From Aeromicrobium sp. A1-2 (lineage in GTDB: Bacteria; Actinomycetota; Actinomycetes; Propionibacteriales; Nocardioidaceae), in the NCBI RefSeq assembly GCF_003443875.1, contig NZ_CP027482.1:1860001-1924000 (forward strand): a stretch of 64,000 nt of DNA, in the 5' to 3' direction. Of this stretch, positions 1 through 8,626 are shown piece by piece (within the stretch, counting starts at the first letter, position 1; the number at the start of each line of letters is the position of its first letter). A model generated the notes under the pieces. That model saw only the letters and a program-made list of their open reading frames with translations, was not told where the DNA came from and ran no database searches. Made by a program: the position numbers and the translations under genes.

Positions 1-508
1 CCTTGACGCCTGCGTCGACCTGTTGGAGGCCGACGATCGTGTTGCGCAAGACAGGCAGGACGCTGTACGCCGTGAGGACGCCGACGACGGCCCACAGACC
101 GATGTAGAAGATGCCGATGATCGCGAGCAGGCCGATGCTGGGCGCCGCCTGGCCGGCGTTGGCAACTGCCAGGATCCCCGGCGACAGCCAGGAGAACCGG
201 CGACGGGTCACCAGGACACCCAGCGGCACCGCGATCGCCATGACGAACATCGTGATCAGGAAGCTGATCTTGATGTGGTCCAGCGTCTGCCGGGTCACGG
301 ACGCGGGGTCGACCGCGCGGCGGACGATCGAGTCGAGGTCGGCATTCGCGAGGTAGAGCACGTCGGCCCCGATCGCCAGGACGCAGAACACCGGCACGAG
401 CAGATCGGTCCACTTCAGGACCGGTCGGCGGGTCGTGCGCGCGTCGGGCTGCGCCTCCATGTCAGGAGCCGCCGGCGTGCGTGACTCGGTCGCCGTCTTG
501 TCGCTCAT
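1..508 (-). CDS. ABC transporter permease, glycine betaine/choline type (3' end outside window)
   Basis: Translating the minus strand from the ATG at 508 gives a membrane protein that starts MSDKTATESRTPAAPD and runs off the window edge after about 169 residues. Hydrophobic segments (near LLVPVFCVLAIGADVLY and ISFLITMFVMAIAVPLGVL) are followed by the start of the inner-membrane permease domain of the OpuCB/ProW family. The start overlaps the stop of the upstream ATPase gene by 4 nt (ATGA), so the two are translationally coupled. With the ATPase and the second permease it forms a two-permease importer as in OpuC. The substrate-binding protein is probably further downstream, off the left edge. 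The substrate (betaine, choline, carnitine) is inferred from the family only. Confidence 0.8.
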   Translation of the reverse strand, partial: MSDKTATESRTPAAPDMEAQPDARTTRRPVLKWTDLLVPVFCVLAIGADVLYLANADLDSIVRRAVDPASVTRQTLDHIKISFLITMFVMAIAVPLGVLVTRRRFSWLSPGILAVANAGQAAPSIGLLAIIGIFYIGLWAVVGVLTAYSVLPVLRNTIVGLQQVDAGVK

Positions 509-1617
509 GCAGGCGCCTCCTGGGCGTCGCCGGCTGCCGCAGCATCCTCGCCCTCGGCGGCGGCGGCAGCAGCAGCGGCAGCAGTGGCCGCAGCCGTCGC
601 GTCGGACTCCTCGCGAAGCTCCCGGACCCGTGACAGCAGGTCGTCCAGGGTGATCGCGCCGACTGTCTGACCGCGACGCACGACGGCGAGGCGTTCCTCG
701 CCGTCGGCGAGCATCGTGTCGAGCACGTCGCTGAGCGTCGCCTTGATCGAGATCGTCGACGGGTCCTTGCCGGCCTCGGACGCCGGTCGCAGGTCGATCC
801 CGGACAACCGCTCCAGGGCGAGGCGCTTCAGCGTCGCGCCCCGTCCGATGAACCCCTCGACGAACTCATCGGCCGGATTGGCCAGGATCTCCTCGGGAGT
901 GCCGTACTGCGCGATGGCCGAGCCCTCGCGCAGGATCGCGATCCGGTCGCCCATCTTGATGGCCTCGTCGAAGTCGTGGGTCACGAAGACGATGGTCTTG
1001 CCCAGGTCCTCCTGCAGCGACAGGAACTCGTCCTGCAGGCGACCGCGGGTGATGGGGTCGACGGCGCCGAACGGCTCGTCCATCAGCATGATCGGCGGGT
1101 CCGCGGCGAGCGCCCGGGCGACACCGACGCGCTGCTGCTGCCCGCCGGAGAGCTGGCGCGGGTAGCGGTCCCGGTAGGTGCCGGGCTCGAGCCCGACCAG
1201 GTGCAGCATCTCGTCGACGCGCTCCTTGGTCTGGTCCTTGGGGTGCTTGAGCATCTTCGGCACCAGCGCGACGTTCTGCGCGATCGTCAGGTGCGGGAAG
1301 AGTCCGACCTGCTGGATGACGTAGCCGATCGTGCGCCGCAGCTTGACGTCGTTGAGCGAGAGCACGTCCTCGCCGTCGATCGTGATGCTGCCCGACGTCG
1401 GCTCGATCAGCCGGTTGATCATGCGCATCGTCGTCGTCTTGCCGCAGCCGGACGGGCCGACCAGCACGACGATCTCGCCGGCCGGGATCTCCAGGTCGAG
1501 CGAGTTCACCGCGGGCTTGGTCGCGTCGGGGTAGGACTTGGTGACGTTCTTGAGCACGATCGGCACGCCGCGCGCACGCGACGGGGAGGTGGTTGTGGCG
1601 AGATTCGGGTCAGACAC
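505..1617 (-). CDS. ABC transporter ATP-binding protein, OpuCA/ProV family
   Basis: ATPase of a compatible-solute importer, 370 aa. Walker A (GPSGCGKTT) lies at about residues 54-62, the signature LSGGQQQR near 156-163 and Walker B (IMLMDEPFGAVD) just after it. The switch His is in VFVTHDFDEA. The C-terminal third resembles the CBS-containing tail of OpuCA/ProV, a region tied to osmotic sensing in the family; here it ends in a low-complexity run of alanines (about residues 343-365). The GTG start at 1617 has an upstream AGGGGG and overlaps the preceding permease by 8 nt. It lies between two permease genes in one operon. Function is assigned from family and context. Confidence 0.9.
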   Translation of the reverse strand: MSDPNLATTTSPSRARGVPIVLKNVTKSYPDATKPAVNSLDLEIPAGEIVVLVGPSGCGKTTTMRMINRLIEPTSGSITIDGEDVLSLNDVKLRRTIGYVIQQVGLFPHLTIAQNVALVPKMLKHPKDQTKERVDEMLHLVGLEPGTYRDRYPRQLSGGQQQRVGVARALAADPPIMLMDEPFGAVDPITRGRLQDEFLSLQEDLGKTIVFVTHDFDEAIKMGDRIAILREGSAIAQYGTPEEILANPADEFVEGFIGRGATLKRLALERLSGIDLRPASEAGKDPSTISIKATLSDVLDTMLADGEERLAVVRRGQTVGAITLDDLLSRVRELREESDATAAATAAAAAAAAAEGEDAAAAGDAQEAPA

Positions 1618-2266
1618 GGAGCCCCCTGGGGGTGGTCAGTCGGCGGACGAGTACGAAGACGAGGTCGAGCGCAAGAGCCAGCAGCACGACGAGCAACGTG
1701 CCTGCGAGCGCCTCGTTGAAGGTGTTGACCGAGCCCAGCGCCGACAGCGCATGCAGGATGCCGGTGCCGAGGCCGGGACCGCGGACGTACGCGGCGATCA
1801 CGACGAGACCGACTGTGAGCTGCCCGGCGACGCGGATGCCGGTCAGGATGACGGGCCACGCGATCGGTAGCTCGATCTGCAGCAGGATGCGCGAGCGCGC
1901 CATGCCGAGTCCTCGAGCGGCATCGACCATGTCGGCGTCGACGCTCTGCAGCCCGACCACGGCGTTGCGGATGATCGGCAGCAGCGCGTACAGCACGAGG
2001 ATCGGGAACGCCGTCGCGAGCCCGAGGCCCGTGATCGGCACCATCAGGCCGAACAGTGCGATGGACGGCAGCGTGAAGAGGACCGACGAGAAGTTGACGG
2101 CGGCATTGGAGAAGATCGTCGATCGGTAGGTGAGAATCGCGATGCCGAGGCCGAGGACGGCGGCACACGCGAGCACCTGCACCGAGAGCAGGATGTGCTG
2201 CTGAGAGTCGAAGATCAGCTCAGAACGGAAGGTCTTGAGGTACTCGAAGAACGGTAGTCCGCCCAT
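1610..2266 (-). CDS. ABC transporter permease, glycine betaine/choline type
   Basis: First gene of the importer operon, a membrane permease of about 218 aa with five or six hydrophobic segments. The loop bearing VDADMVDAARGLGMARSRIL matches the EAA-type coupling motif that contacts the ATPase in OpuCB/ProW proteins. The ATG at 2266 is preferred because AGGA lies 6 nt upstream; an in-frame ATG at 2272 has no usable spacing. The stop overlaps the ATPase gene start by 8 nt. The partner permease lies beyond the ATPase. Confidence 0.85.
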   Translation of the reverse strand: MGGLPFFEYLKTFRSELIFDSQQHILLSVQVLACAAVLGLGIAILTYRSTIFSNAAVNFSSVLFTLPSIALFGLMVPITGLGLATAFPILVLYALLPIIRNAVVGLQSVDADMVDAARGLGMARSRILLQIELPIAWPVILTGIRVAGQLTVGLVVIAAYVRGPGLGTGILHALSALGSVNTFNEALAGTLLVVLLALALDLVFVLVRRLTTPRGLRV

Positions 2267-2462
2267 AGGCATCCTGACGTCGTGGTGAGTGAAGTGCTCT
2301 GACGACCTTCCACACTACGACACGTGGAGGTCTTCGACGGATGGGATCGAGTGCGCCCATGCCCCCAGGGGCTGCGGAGGCACTGCCCCGGCTCGCTGGA
2401 TCGGAGCCGTGGTAGCCGGTTTGCGGTGGAGCCGCACAATCGCTCTCGTAGCAGCGATAAGC
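2267..2462 (-). promoter_or_regulatory. Upstream region of the solute importer with an inverted repeat
   Basis: This 196-nt gap separates the glycosyltransferase stop from the importer operon and must hold the importer promoter. It contains an imperfect inverted repeat, GACCTTCCAC (2304-2313) and GTGGAGGTC (2324-2332), about 35 nt upstream of the first start codon, which could be an operator. No clear -10/-35 pair or hairpin terminator with a T-run was seen. The regulatory role is inference. Confidence 0.35.
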
Positions 2463-3194
2463 TCAGTGTCGGTTGCGGTGGAGGTAGCTCGGCAGAACGA
2501 CCCTGAGAAAGACCGGCAGGCACTCGACGAAATAGCGGCGGAAAAGACGTCGCGGCTCCTGCGCGAGGCGGTAGAACCACTCGATCTTGGTCGCTCGCAC
2601 CCATCCCGGAGCCATCGTGGCGTTGCCGGTGGCCATGTTGACCGCGCCACCGACGTTGATGACGACACCGGTGAATCCGGCCCTCCGCACCTCCTCACCG
2701 ATCATGTCGCCGAACGGAGGGGTGACGGCGACGATCAGCAGGTCGACGCCGTACTTCTGCAGCTTCTTGGCGAGCGGCTTGGGCTTCCAGTCACCCCGGT
2801 TGCCGTGCTCGCGGAAGACAACGTGCAGCCCCGAGTCGTGCAGCTGGCCGCGGAAGTCGTAGCCAACATGCCGGTCCGCACCCAGGATCGCGGCCTTCTT
2901 GCCGTGGAACCGCCGGCCTGCCAGCATCCGCTCGATGAACTCCGAACCCGTGACCCGGGCCGGGTCGATGCCACGCGAGCGCATCAGCGAGACGATGGGC
3001 CAGCCATCGGCGGTGATGTAGTCGGCCTTCTCGATCGTTTTCGCGAAGTCCTCGGACCTCGACGCCAGCGCCAAGTGGTGCAGGTTGACCGTCTGGATGC
3101 GCTTGGGCCGGAGGTCGAGCACCGCGGCATCGAAGTCGTCGTCGTTCAGGATGCACTTGTCGGCCATGCGATCGATGAGTTCTTCGGTGATCAC
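2463..3194 (-). CDS. WecG/TagA/CpsF family glycosyltransferase
   Basis: Predicted to transfer a sugar (ManNAc or similar in characterised members) to a lipid-linked intermediate during surface glycopolymer synthesis. Family hallmarks are visible: TVNLHHLALAS near the start, ITADGWPIV, GSEFIERML, a Rossmann-like segment KKAAILGA, and the C-terminal KIEWFYRLAQEPRRLFRRY signature. The GTG at 3194 is chosen because GGGGGA lies about 6 nt upstream; the longer frame from GTG 3236 would translate through a perfect hairpin and has no spaced ribosome site. This gives 243 aa, normal for the family. No other cell-wall glycosyltransferase is adjacent, so the acceptor and sugar are unknown. Confidence 0.85.
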   Translation of the reverse strand: MITEELIDRMADKCILNDDDFDAAVLDLRPKRIQTVNLHHLALASRSEDFAKTIEKADYITADGWPIVSLMRSRGIDPARVTGSEFIERMLAGRRFHGKKAAILGADRHVGYDFRGQLHDSGLHVVFREHGNRGDWKPKPLAKKLQKYGVDLLIVAVTPPFGDMIGEEVRRAGFTGVVINVGGAVNMATGNATMAPGWVRATKIEWFYRLAQEPRRLFRRYFVECLPVFLRVVLPSYLHRNRH

Positions 3195-3215
3195 AGATGT
3201 CCCCCGATTTTCCCC

Positions 3216-3263
3216 GGTGGGACCTGTAGGTCCCACCTCCCCGAATGAGGCCTGTGGGCCTCA
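3216..3263 (-). repeat. Two consecutive perfect hairpins in the nusB-glycosyltransferase gap
   Basis: Two inverted repeats lie 8 nt apart. The first has 10-bp arms, GGTGGGACCT (3216-3225) and AGGTCCCACC (3228-3237), around a 2-nt spacer. The second has 7-bp arms, TGAGGCC (3246-3252) and GGCCTCA (3257-3263), with a 4-nt loop. They lie downstream of the nusB stop and upstream of the glycosyltransferase ribosome site. No T-run follows, so they could be a T-less terminator for the nusB operon, an attenuator, or protein-binding sites. Confidence 0.7.
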
Positions 3264-3348
3264 CCAGAGGAGAGGAGGTCGGCACCCGCTCATGACGCCA
3301 CTCGGGTGCCGAGGACGAATGATGCAGATCACGTGCCGCGATGTGCCC

Positions 3349-3759
3349 CTACGGCGTGAGGGTCGGCTTGAGCTCGACGATGCGGCTCAGCAGCCCGTTG
3401 ACGAACGACGGCGACTCGTCGGTCGACAGCTCGCCGGCCAGGCCGACGGCCTCGCTGACCGCGACGGCGTCCGGCACGTCGTCGACGTAGAGGATCTCGT
3501 AGGCGCCGATCCGCAGCAGGTTGCGATCGACCGCAGGCATGCGGTCCAGCGTCCAGTCCTTGGCGTTCTCCGCGATGATCTCGTCGAGTCGGTCACGGTG
3601 CATTACGACGCCCTCGATCAGGGCGACGGCGTAGGCATTGACCGGATAGTCGCCCTCGGCGATCCGGTCGGCCATGCTGCCGCCCGGCGGGAGGTTCTGC
3701 GCCTCGGACTCGAAGAGGATGTCGAGGGCACGCTTGCGCGACTTGGAACGAGCACCCAT
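3349..3759 (-). CDS. nusB: Transcription antitermination protein NusB
   Basis: NusB binds boxA RNA with S10 (NusE) and supports rRNA antitermination. The 136-aa protein has the family N-terminus with basic helix (SKSRKRALDILFESE) and the C-terminal hallmark segments WTLDRMPAVDRNLLRIGAYE and SPSFVNGLLSRIVE. Its ATG shares one base with the efp stop (TGATG), so it is coupled to efp. The pair efp-nusB is conserved across Actinobacteria. Length is normal. Confidence 0.97.
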   Translation of the reverse strand: MGARSKSRKRALDILFESEAQNLPPGGSMADRIAEGDYPVNAYAVALIEGVVMHRDRLDEIIAENAKDWTLDRMPAVDRNLLRIGAYEILYVDDVPDAVAVSEAVGLAGELSTDESPSFVNGLLSRIVELKPTLTP

Positions 3760-4322
3760 CAGGACTGCACGCGACCGAGGTAGCCGCCGTCCCGCGTGTC
3801 GACCTTGATCTTCTCGCCGTTGACGATGAACAGCGGGACGTGGATCTCCTTGCCGGTCTCCAGGCGGGCCGGCTTGGTGCCACCACTCGAGCGGTCGCCC
3901 TGCAGGCCAGGCTCGGTGTACTCCACGAGCAGCTCGACCGAGGCCGGTAGCTCGATGTACAGCGGGATGCCGTCGTGCATCGCGACCATCGCGTCCTGGT
4001 TGTCCAGCATGTAGTCCTTGGCGTCGCCGACGACCGCATCACTGATGTTGACCTGGTCGAAGGTCGTCTTGTCCATGAAGACGTACGAGTCGCCATCGTG
4101 GTAGAGGTACTGGAAGTCGCGCTTGTCGACGTTGGCGGTCTCGATCTTGAGACCTGCGTTGAACGTCTTGTCCACGGTCTTGCCGCTCATGATGTTCTTG
4201 AGGGTCGTCTTGACCATGGCGCCGCCCTTGCCGGGCTTGTGGTGCTGGAACCAGACAACGGACCAGAGCTGTCCGTCCAGGTCGAGGACCATGCCGTTCT
4301 TGATGTCGTTAGTGGTGGCCAT
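3759..4322 (-). CDS. efp: Elongation factor P
   Basis: EF-P relieves ribosome stalling at polyproline stretches. The 187-aa protein has all three beta-barrel domains. The domain I loop, [15 protein letters not shown] at about residues 27-41, carries the lysine that contacts the P-site tRNA; no modification enzyme (EpmA/EpmB, EarP, YmfI) is encoded in the window. Domain III ends with the conserved [16 protein letters not shown] signature. The gene is coupled by TGATG overlaps to the M24 peptidase upstream and nusB downstream. The peptidase neighbour, which removes X-Pro dipeptides, is a recurring partner. Confidence 0.97.
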   Translation of the reverse strand: MATTNDIKNGMVLDLDGQLWSVVWFQHHKPGKGGAMVKTTLKNIMSGKTVDKTFNAGLKIETANVDKRDFQYLYHDGDSYVFMDKTTFDQVNISDAVVGDAKDYMLDNQDAMVAMHDGIPLYIELPASVELLVEYTEPGLQGDRSSGGTKPARLETGKEIHVPLFIVNGEKIKVDTRDGGYLGRVQS

Positions 4323-5389
4323 CAGCCGATCTCCAGGAGGTCTTTGGTCATCGTGGTGAGCACCTCAGGGGCGCCCGAGGTCACGAGGACGGTGTCTTCG
4401 ATACGCACTCCCCCGCGACCCGGGACATATATGCCCGGCTCCATCGTCAGGACGGTGCGACTGCTCAGTTTACCTGCGTGTGAGGGTCCGACGAACGGGT
4501 CCTCGTGGATCTGCAGCCCGACGCCGTGCCCGAGGCCCGTCGTGAAGGCGTGCAGCCACCCTGACTCGTCCAGGGATGAGGTTGCCGCAGCGTACGAATC
4601 GGCCACCGCGGCGCCCTCGCGGAAAAGCTCCAGACCAGCCGCCTGGGCCTCGCGGACGGCGGCGTGGATCTCGCGCTGCCAGTCGTCGGCTCGTCCCAGC
4701 ACGAAGGTTCGGGTGCAGTCCGCGTGATAGCCGTCGACCCGCGCGCCGAAGTCGACCTTGACCAGGTCTCCGTGGGCCAGGACTCGATCGGTGGGGCTGT
4801 GGTGCGGGATCGCGGAGTTCTCACCCGCGGCCAGGATCGTGTCGAACGCGATTGCCTCCGCGCCCAGCTCCAGCATCCTGTGCTCGAGATCGCGCGCGAC
4901 CGCCCGCTCCGTGCGCCCCCCGAGCCGCTGGCCCACGAGTGCCTCGAGGGCACGGGTCGAGATGTCGCAGGCACTCCGCAGCGCCGCGACCTCGTCGTCG
5001 TCCTTGACCTCGCGCAATGATTCGACGAGTCGGCCCGCAGGCGAGAGCGACACCTGGCCGACCAGGTCGTCGAGCCGGCCGTGCCCGTCGACGCTCAGGA
5101 CATGGGTCTCGACGCCCCACCCACCGTGGGTCATGAGCTCAGCGGCACCGGCGAGCAGATCACGACCGATCACATGGGCGAGGTCCGGGAGCTCCTCGGC
5201 CGCCTGGTCGCGATATCGGCCATCGGTCAAGAACACGGCCGCACCCTCGCGGGGCACGACCAACGCACCGTTGGACCCGGTGAATCTGGTGAGGTAACGG
5301 ACGTTGACGAGCGTCGTGACGACTATGCCGTCGAGGCCGTGATCGCCCAGCGCGGCGACGAGACGACCGCGGCGCTCGGCCGCGCTCAC
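4322..5389 (-). CDS. pepQ: M24 family Xaa-Pro aminopeptidase/dipeptidase
   Basis: Metallopeptidase of the pita-bread fold, 355 aa, expected to cleave N-terminal X-Pro bonds in the cytoplasm. The two metal-binding aspartates are in [18 protein letters not shown]. The metal-binding and catalytic histidines are in [14 protein letters not shown], and the two metal-binding glutamates in MEPGIYVPG and [10 protein letters not shown], so the active site looks complete. An N-terminal creatinase-like domain covers about residues 1-125. The GTG start at 5389 overlaps the aroB stop by 4 nt. PepP and PepQ cannot be told apart with certainty here; the symbol follows the usual name for this efp neighbour. 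Confidence 0.88.
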   Translation of the reverse strand: MSAAERRGRLVAALGDHGLDGIVVTTLVNVRYLTRFTGSNGALVVPREGAAVFLTDGRYRDQAAEELPDLAHVIGRDLLAGAAELMTHGGWGVETHVLSVDGHGRLDDLVGQVSLSPAGRLVESLREVKDDDEVAALRSACDISTRALEALVGQRLGGRTERAVARDLEHRMLELGAEAIAFDTILAAGENSAIPHHSPTDRVLAHGDLVKVDFGARVDGYHADCTRTFVLGRADDWQREIHAAVREAQAAGLELFREGAAVADSYAAATSSLDESGWLHAFTTGLGHGVGLQIHEDPFVGPSHAGKLSSRTVLTMEPGIYVPGRGGVRIEDTVLVTSGAPEVLTTMTKDLLEIG

Positions 5390-6480
5390 GAGGAGATGGC
5401 CCGGTAGGCGTCCAGGATCAGGCTCTCGTCGGGCCCGGCCAGGATCGCCGGCTGCGCGAGGCCGTCGAGGACGACGAATCGGAGTCGGTCGCCGCGGGTC
5501 TTCTTGTCCAGCCGCATCGTGGCCGCGAGGGCCTCCCAGATGCCCGGCCGATAGGTCATGGGAAGGCCGATCGTGCCGAGGATCGACCGGTGGCGGTCGA
5601 GCAGGTCCTGGTCGATGCGGCCGGACCTGTGCGCGATCTCCGCGACGTAGACCATGCCGATCGAGATCGCCTCGCCGTGCCGGATGCGATAGTTCTCGAA
5701 CTTCTCGACTGCGTGACCGAAGGTGTGGCCGTAGTTGAGGGCCTCGCGGCCGACGGAGCCGTCCGCTCCGGTCTCGCGCAGGTCACCCGCGACGGTTCGC
5801 GCCTTGACCGCGATGCCCTTGGTGATGAGCTCGGCGACGATCGGCGACAGCGGGTCGGAGATGCGCTCCGGTGCGGCCTCGATCAGGTCGAGAATCGTCG
5901 GATCGGCGATGAACCCACACTTGGCGACCTCGGCCAGGCCGCTGCGCAGCTCTCGGGCCGGCAGGTCCCGCAGGACGTCAAGGTCGCACAGCACACCGAC
6001 CGGTTCGTGGAACGCGCCGACCAGGTTCTTGCCCTCGGCGGTGTTGATGCCGGTCTTGCCGCCGACCGCCGCATCGACCATGCCCAGCACGGTCGTGGGG
6101 ACGTTGACGAATCGCACTCCACGCAGCCAGCTTGCCGCCACGAAGCCAGCCAGGTCGGTCGTCGCGCCGCCACCCAGGCCGACGATGACATCTGACCTGG
6201 TGAAGCCGGTCTGGCCGAGGATCTTCCAGCAGAAGGCCAGGACCTCGGCGGTCTTGGCCTGCTCGCTGTCTGGCACCTCGATCAGGTGGACCTCGAGCGA
6301 GTCGGACACCAGAGGCTCACGCAGGACCTCGGCCTGCCTGGCCATCGACGGAGGATGGATGATCGCGACCCGCATGACGCCGAGACCGAACCCGACCAGT
6401 CCGCGCAACTGCTCGTGGACGCCGTTGCCGATCACCACGTCGTACGGGCGGGCGGTCGGCACCGTCAATCGGGTCGTCAT
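5386..6480 (-). CDS. aroB: 3-dehydroquinate synthase
   Basis: Second step of the shikimate pathway: DAHP to 3-dehydroquinate, NAD- and metal-dependent. The 364-aa protein has the NAD-binding segment VGLGGGATTDLAGFVAASW, the active-site run PTTVLGMVDAAVGGKTGIN and the metal ligand segment NYGHTFGHAVEKF. It overlaps aroK by 4 nt upstream and the peptidase gene by 4 nt downstream. Order aroC-aroK-aroB on the minus strand places three pathway steps in one coupled operon. Confidence 0.97.
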   Translation of the reverse strand: MTTRLTVPTARPYDVVIGNGVHEQLRGLVGFGLGVMRVAIIHPPSMARQAEVLREPLVSDSLEVHLIEVPDSEQAKTAEVLAFCWKILGQTGFTRSDVIVGLGGGATTDLAGFVAASWLRGVRFVNVPTTVLGMVDAAVGGKTGINTAEGKNLVGAFHEPVGVLCDLDVLRDLPARELRSGLAEVAKCGFIADPTILDLIEAAPERISDPLSPIVAELITKGIAVKARTVAGDLRETGADGSVGREALNYGHTFGHAVEKFENYRIRHGEAISIGMVYVAEIAHRSGRIDQDLLDRHRSILGTIGLPMTYRPGIWEALAATMRLDKKTRGDRLRFVVLDGLAQPAILAGPDESLILDAYRAISS

Positions 6481-6986
6481 CGGTCCTCCTCGATCAGGGC
6501 CAGGGCGCGGTCGCTCACCTGGCTGGCGTCCAGATCGTCGGTGACGATCGTGAATCGTGCGACCTGGGCGTAGAGCGGGCGGCGCCGATCCATCAGGTTC
6601 TTGAGCTGTGACCGGACGTTCCCGAGCAGCAGCGGCCGGTTGCCGTTCATCCCGACGCGGGAGACCGCAGCTGGGAGGCCGACGTCCAGGAAGACGACCC
6701 GGTGCTCGGCCAGCAGGGCGCGGGTGGCCTCGCTCAGCACGGCCCCGCCGCCCAGTGCCAGCACTCCGTCGTGCTCCAGCAGGGCGGCCGCGACGGCCTC
6801 TTCCTCCAGGACACGGAAGTGGGCCTCGCCGTGGTCGACGAAGATCTCCTGGACCGTCGCGCCCTCGCGTGTCTCGATGTCGTGGTCAGTGTCCCGGAAG
6901 GACGCACCCAGCCGCCTGGCCAGGTCCTCCGCGACCGTCGTCTTGCCCGCTCCGGGCGGACCGATCAGGACCGCAATGGGACTCAA
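6477..6986 (-). CDS. aroK: Shikimate kinase
   Basis: Phosphorylates shikimate at O3 with ATP. P-loop GPPGAGKTT is at residues 9-17, the shikimate-binding DTDHDIE follows at about 33-39, and FR in [10 protein letters not shown] and the GGGAVL loop complete the site. Length is 169 aa, normal. The start is a TTG at 6986 that overlaps the aroC stop by 4 nt (TTGA); no ATG lies nearby in frame. The rare start codon may lower its expression relative to aroC and aroB. Confidence 0.96.
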   Translation of the reverse strand: MSPIAVLIGPPGAGKTTVAEDLARRLGASFRDTDHDIETREGATVQEIFVDHGEAHFRVLEEEAVAAALLEHDGVLALGGGAVLSEATRALLAEHRVVFLDVGLPAAVSRVGMNGNRPLLLGNVRSQLKNLMDRRRPLYAQVARFTIVTDDLDASQVSDRALALIEEDR

Positions 6987-8161
6987 CGGTGCCTCAGGTT
7001 GGCGAGGTAGCCGTCGACGTTGCGGCGAGTCTCCTCGACCGCGTCACCTGCGAACTTCTCGAGGATCGCGTCGGCCACGACCAGCGCCACCATCGCCTCG
7101 GCCACGATGCCGGCCGCAGGGACCGCGCACACGTCCGAGCGCTGGTGATGCGCGCGTGCCTCCTCGCCGGTCTCGACGTCGACCGTACGCAGGGCGCGGG
7201 GCACCGTCGCGATGGGCTTCATCGCGGCCCGCACGCGCAATATCTCTCCGGTCGTCATGCCACCCTCAGTGCCACCGGCGCGCCCGGAAACGCGACGGAT
7301 GCCCTCGGGCGTCGGGATGATCTCGTCGTGCGCGAGCGAGCCGCGGGTGCGTGCCAGCTCGAAGCCATCGCCGAGCTCAACGCCCTTGATCGCCTGGATG
7401 CCCATCAGCGCCTGCGCGAGTCTGCCGTCGAGCCGCTTGTCCCAGTGAGTGTGTGAGCCCAGCCCCGGGGGCAGCCCTTCGACCACGACCTCGACGACCC
7501 CGCCGAGGGTGTCGCCGTCCTTGTGCGCCTGGTCGATCTCGGCAACCATCGCCACGCTGGTCTCGGCGTCGAAGCAACGCACGGGATCGGCGTCGAGGGC
7601 CTCCACGTCGTGGTGGGACGGGATCACGCCGGCCGGGGCGCGCACCGTGCCGAGCTCAACGACGTGTGACACGAGCGTCGCGCCGGTCGTCTGCCGGATG
7701 AACTGCGCAGCGATCTCGCCGAGCGCGACGCGGGCGGCGGTCTCCCGGGCGCTGGCCCGCTCGAGGATCGGCCGGGCCTCATCGAAGCCGTACTTCTGCA
7801 TGCCGGCCAGATCGGCGTGGCCGGGGCGGGGGCGGGTCAGGGGCGCATTGCGCTTGAGCCCGTCGAGGACCTCAGGGTCGACCGGATCAGCCGACATGAC
7901 CTGGTCCCACTTGGGCCACTCACTGTTGCCGATGCGCAGCGCGATCGGGCTGCCCATCGTCAGGCCGTGCCGCAGTCCGCCGACGATCTCGAGCTCATCG
8001 GCCTCGAACGCCATGCGGGCGCCCCGGCCATAGCCCAGACGGCGGCGCGCGAGGGCGGCCTGGATGTCCTTGCTGGTCACCTGCACCCCCGCCGGCAGTC
8101 CCTCGAGCACGGCGACGAGAGCGGGGCCGTGCGACTCACCTGCGGTCAACCAACGAAGCAT
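6983..8161 (-). CDS. aroC: Chorismate synthase
   Basis: Converts EPSP to chorismate with reduced FMN. The true N-terminus is [16 protein letters not shown] at ATG 8161, with GGGAGAA about 10 nt upstream; an upstream in-frame extension lacks homology-like sequence. The protein is 392 aa. Signatures visible are [16 protein letters not shown], the histidine-bearing [15 protein letters not shown], and the FMN-loop [19 protein letters not shown] followed by AAMKPIAT. It is the promoter-proximal gene of the aroCKB operon and is divergent from the guanidinium exporter. Confidence 0.97.
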   Translation of the reverse strand: MLRWLTAGESHGPALVAVLEGLPAGVQVTSKDIQAALARRRLGYGRGARMAFEADELEIVGGLRHGLTMGSPIALRIGNSEWPKWDQVMSADPVDPEVLDGLKRNAPLTRPRPGHADLAGMQKYGFDEARPILERASARETAARVALGEIAAQFIRQTTGATLVSHVVELGTVRAPAGVIPSHHDVEALDADPVRCFDAETSVAMVAEIDQAHKDGDTLGGVVEVVVEGLPPGLGSHTHWDKRLDGRLAQALMGIQAIKGVELGDGFELARTRGSLAHDEIIPTPEGIRRVSGRAGGTEGGMTTGEILRVRAAMKPIATVPRALRTVDVETGEEARAHHQRSDVCAVPAAGIVAEAMVALVVADAILEKFAGDAVEETRRNVDGYLANLRHR

Positions 8162-8243
8162 GTGGACGATTCTCCCACGCCCCACCCGCACCAGCCGAAC
8201 GCGTCCCACGTGACACCATGGGTGAGCGCCGCGCGGACGGTGT

Positions 8244-8284
8244 CCGGACGAGGGTGCCGTACCCGGCCAGCGACAAGACGGCAC
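8244..8284 (+). promoter_or_regulatory. Guanidine-III (ykkC-III) riboswitch
   Basis: The leader of the SMR gene folds as the H-type pseudoknot of guanidine-III aptamers. CCGG at 8244-8247 can pair with CCGG at 8263-8266, and GTGCCGT at 8254-8260 pairs perfectly with ACGGCAC at 8278-8284. The conserved core GGACGAGGG and the spacer GACAAG are present. The pseudoknot ends directly before the ribosome site GGAGGA (8285-8290), so guanidinium binding would control translation. This aptamer class typically precedes Gdx/SugE guanidinium exporters, which is the next gene. The match is by recall of the consensus; a covariance-model search was not run. Confidence 0.9.
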
Positions 8285-8298
8285 GGAGGAGTCTCGTC

Positions 8299-8613
8299 AT
8301 GGCATGGTCGATCCTGGTCCTTTCCGGCGTCCTGGAAGCGGTGTGGGCCACGGCCCTGGGCCGTTCCGCGGGACTGAGCCGGCTGGCGCCCACCGTGGTC
8401 TTCCTGCTGGCGTTGGTGGCCAGCATGGCCGGACTCGCGTACGCGATGCGCACACTGCCGATCGGCACGGCATACGCCGTGTGGGTCGGTATCGGCGCAG
8501 TGCTCACAGCCACGGTCTCGATGACCTCCGGCGGTGAGACTGTGTCGCTCGCCAAGATCCTGTGCCTGCTGGCGATCGTCGGCGGCGTCGTGGGTCTCAA
8601 GCTGGCCCACTGA
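8299..8613 (+). CDS. gdx: SMR family guanidinium exporter (Gdx/SugE subfamily)
   Basis: Small four-helix inner-membrane antiporter, 104 aa, expected to export guanidinium in exchange for protons as a dual-topology dimer. The essential glutamate is Glu13 (VLEAVWATALG). The pattern RSAGLSRLAPTVVFLLALVA and LPIGTAYAVWVGIGAV is of the SugE/Gdx subfamily rather than the EmrE multidrug type. The ATG at 8299 is chosen because GGAGGA lies 8 nt upstream and because the riboswitch ends just before it; the longer frame from 8218 would run through the riboswitch. Function is supported independently by the aptamer. Confidence 0.93.
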   Translation: MAWSILVLSGVLEAVWATALGRSAGLSRLAPTVVFLLALVASMAGLAYAMRTLPIGTAYAVWVGIGAVLTATVSMTSGGETVSLAKILCLLAIVGGVVGLKLAH

Positions 8614-8626
8614 GCCCCACCCCGGG

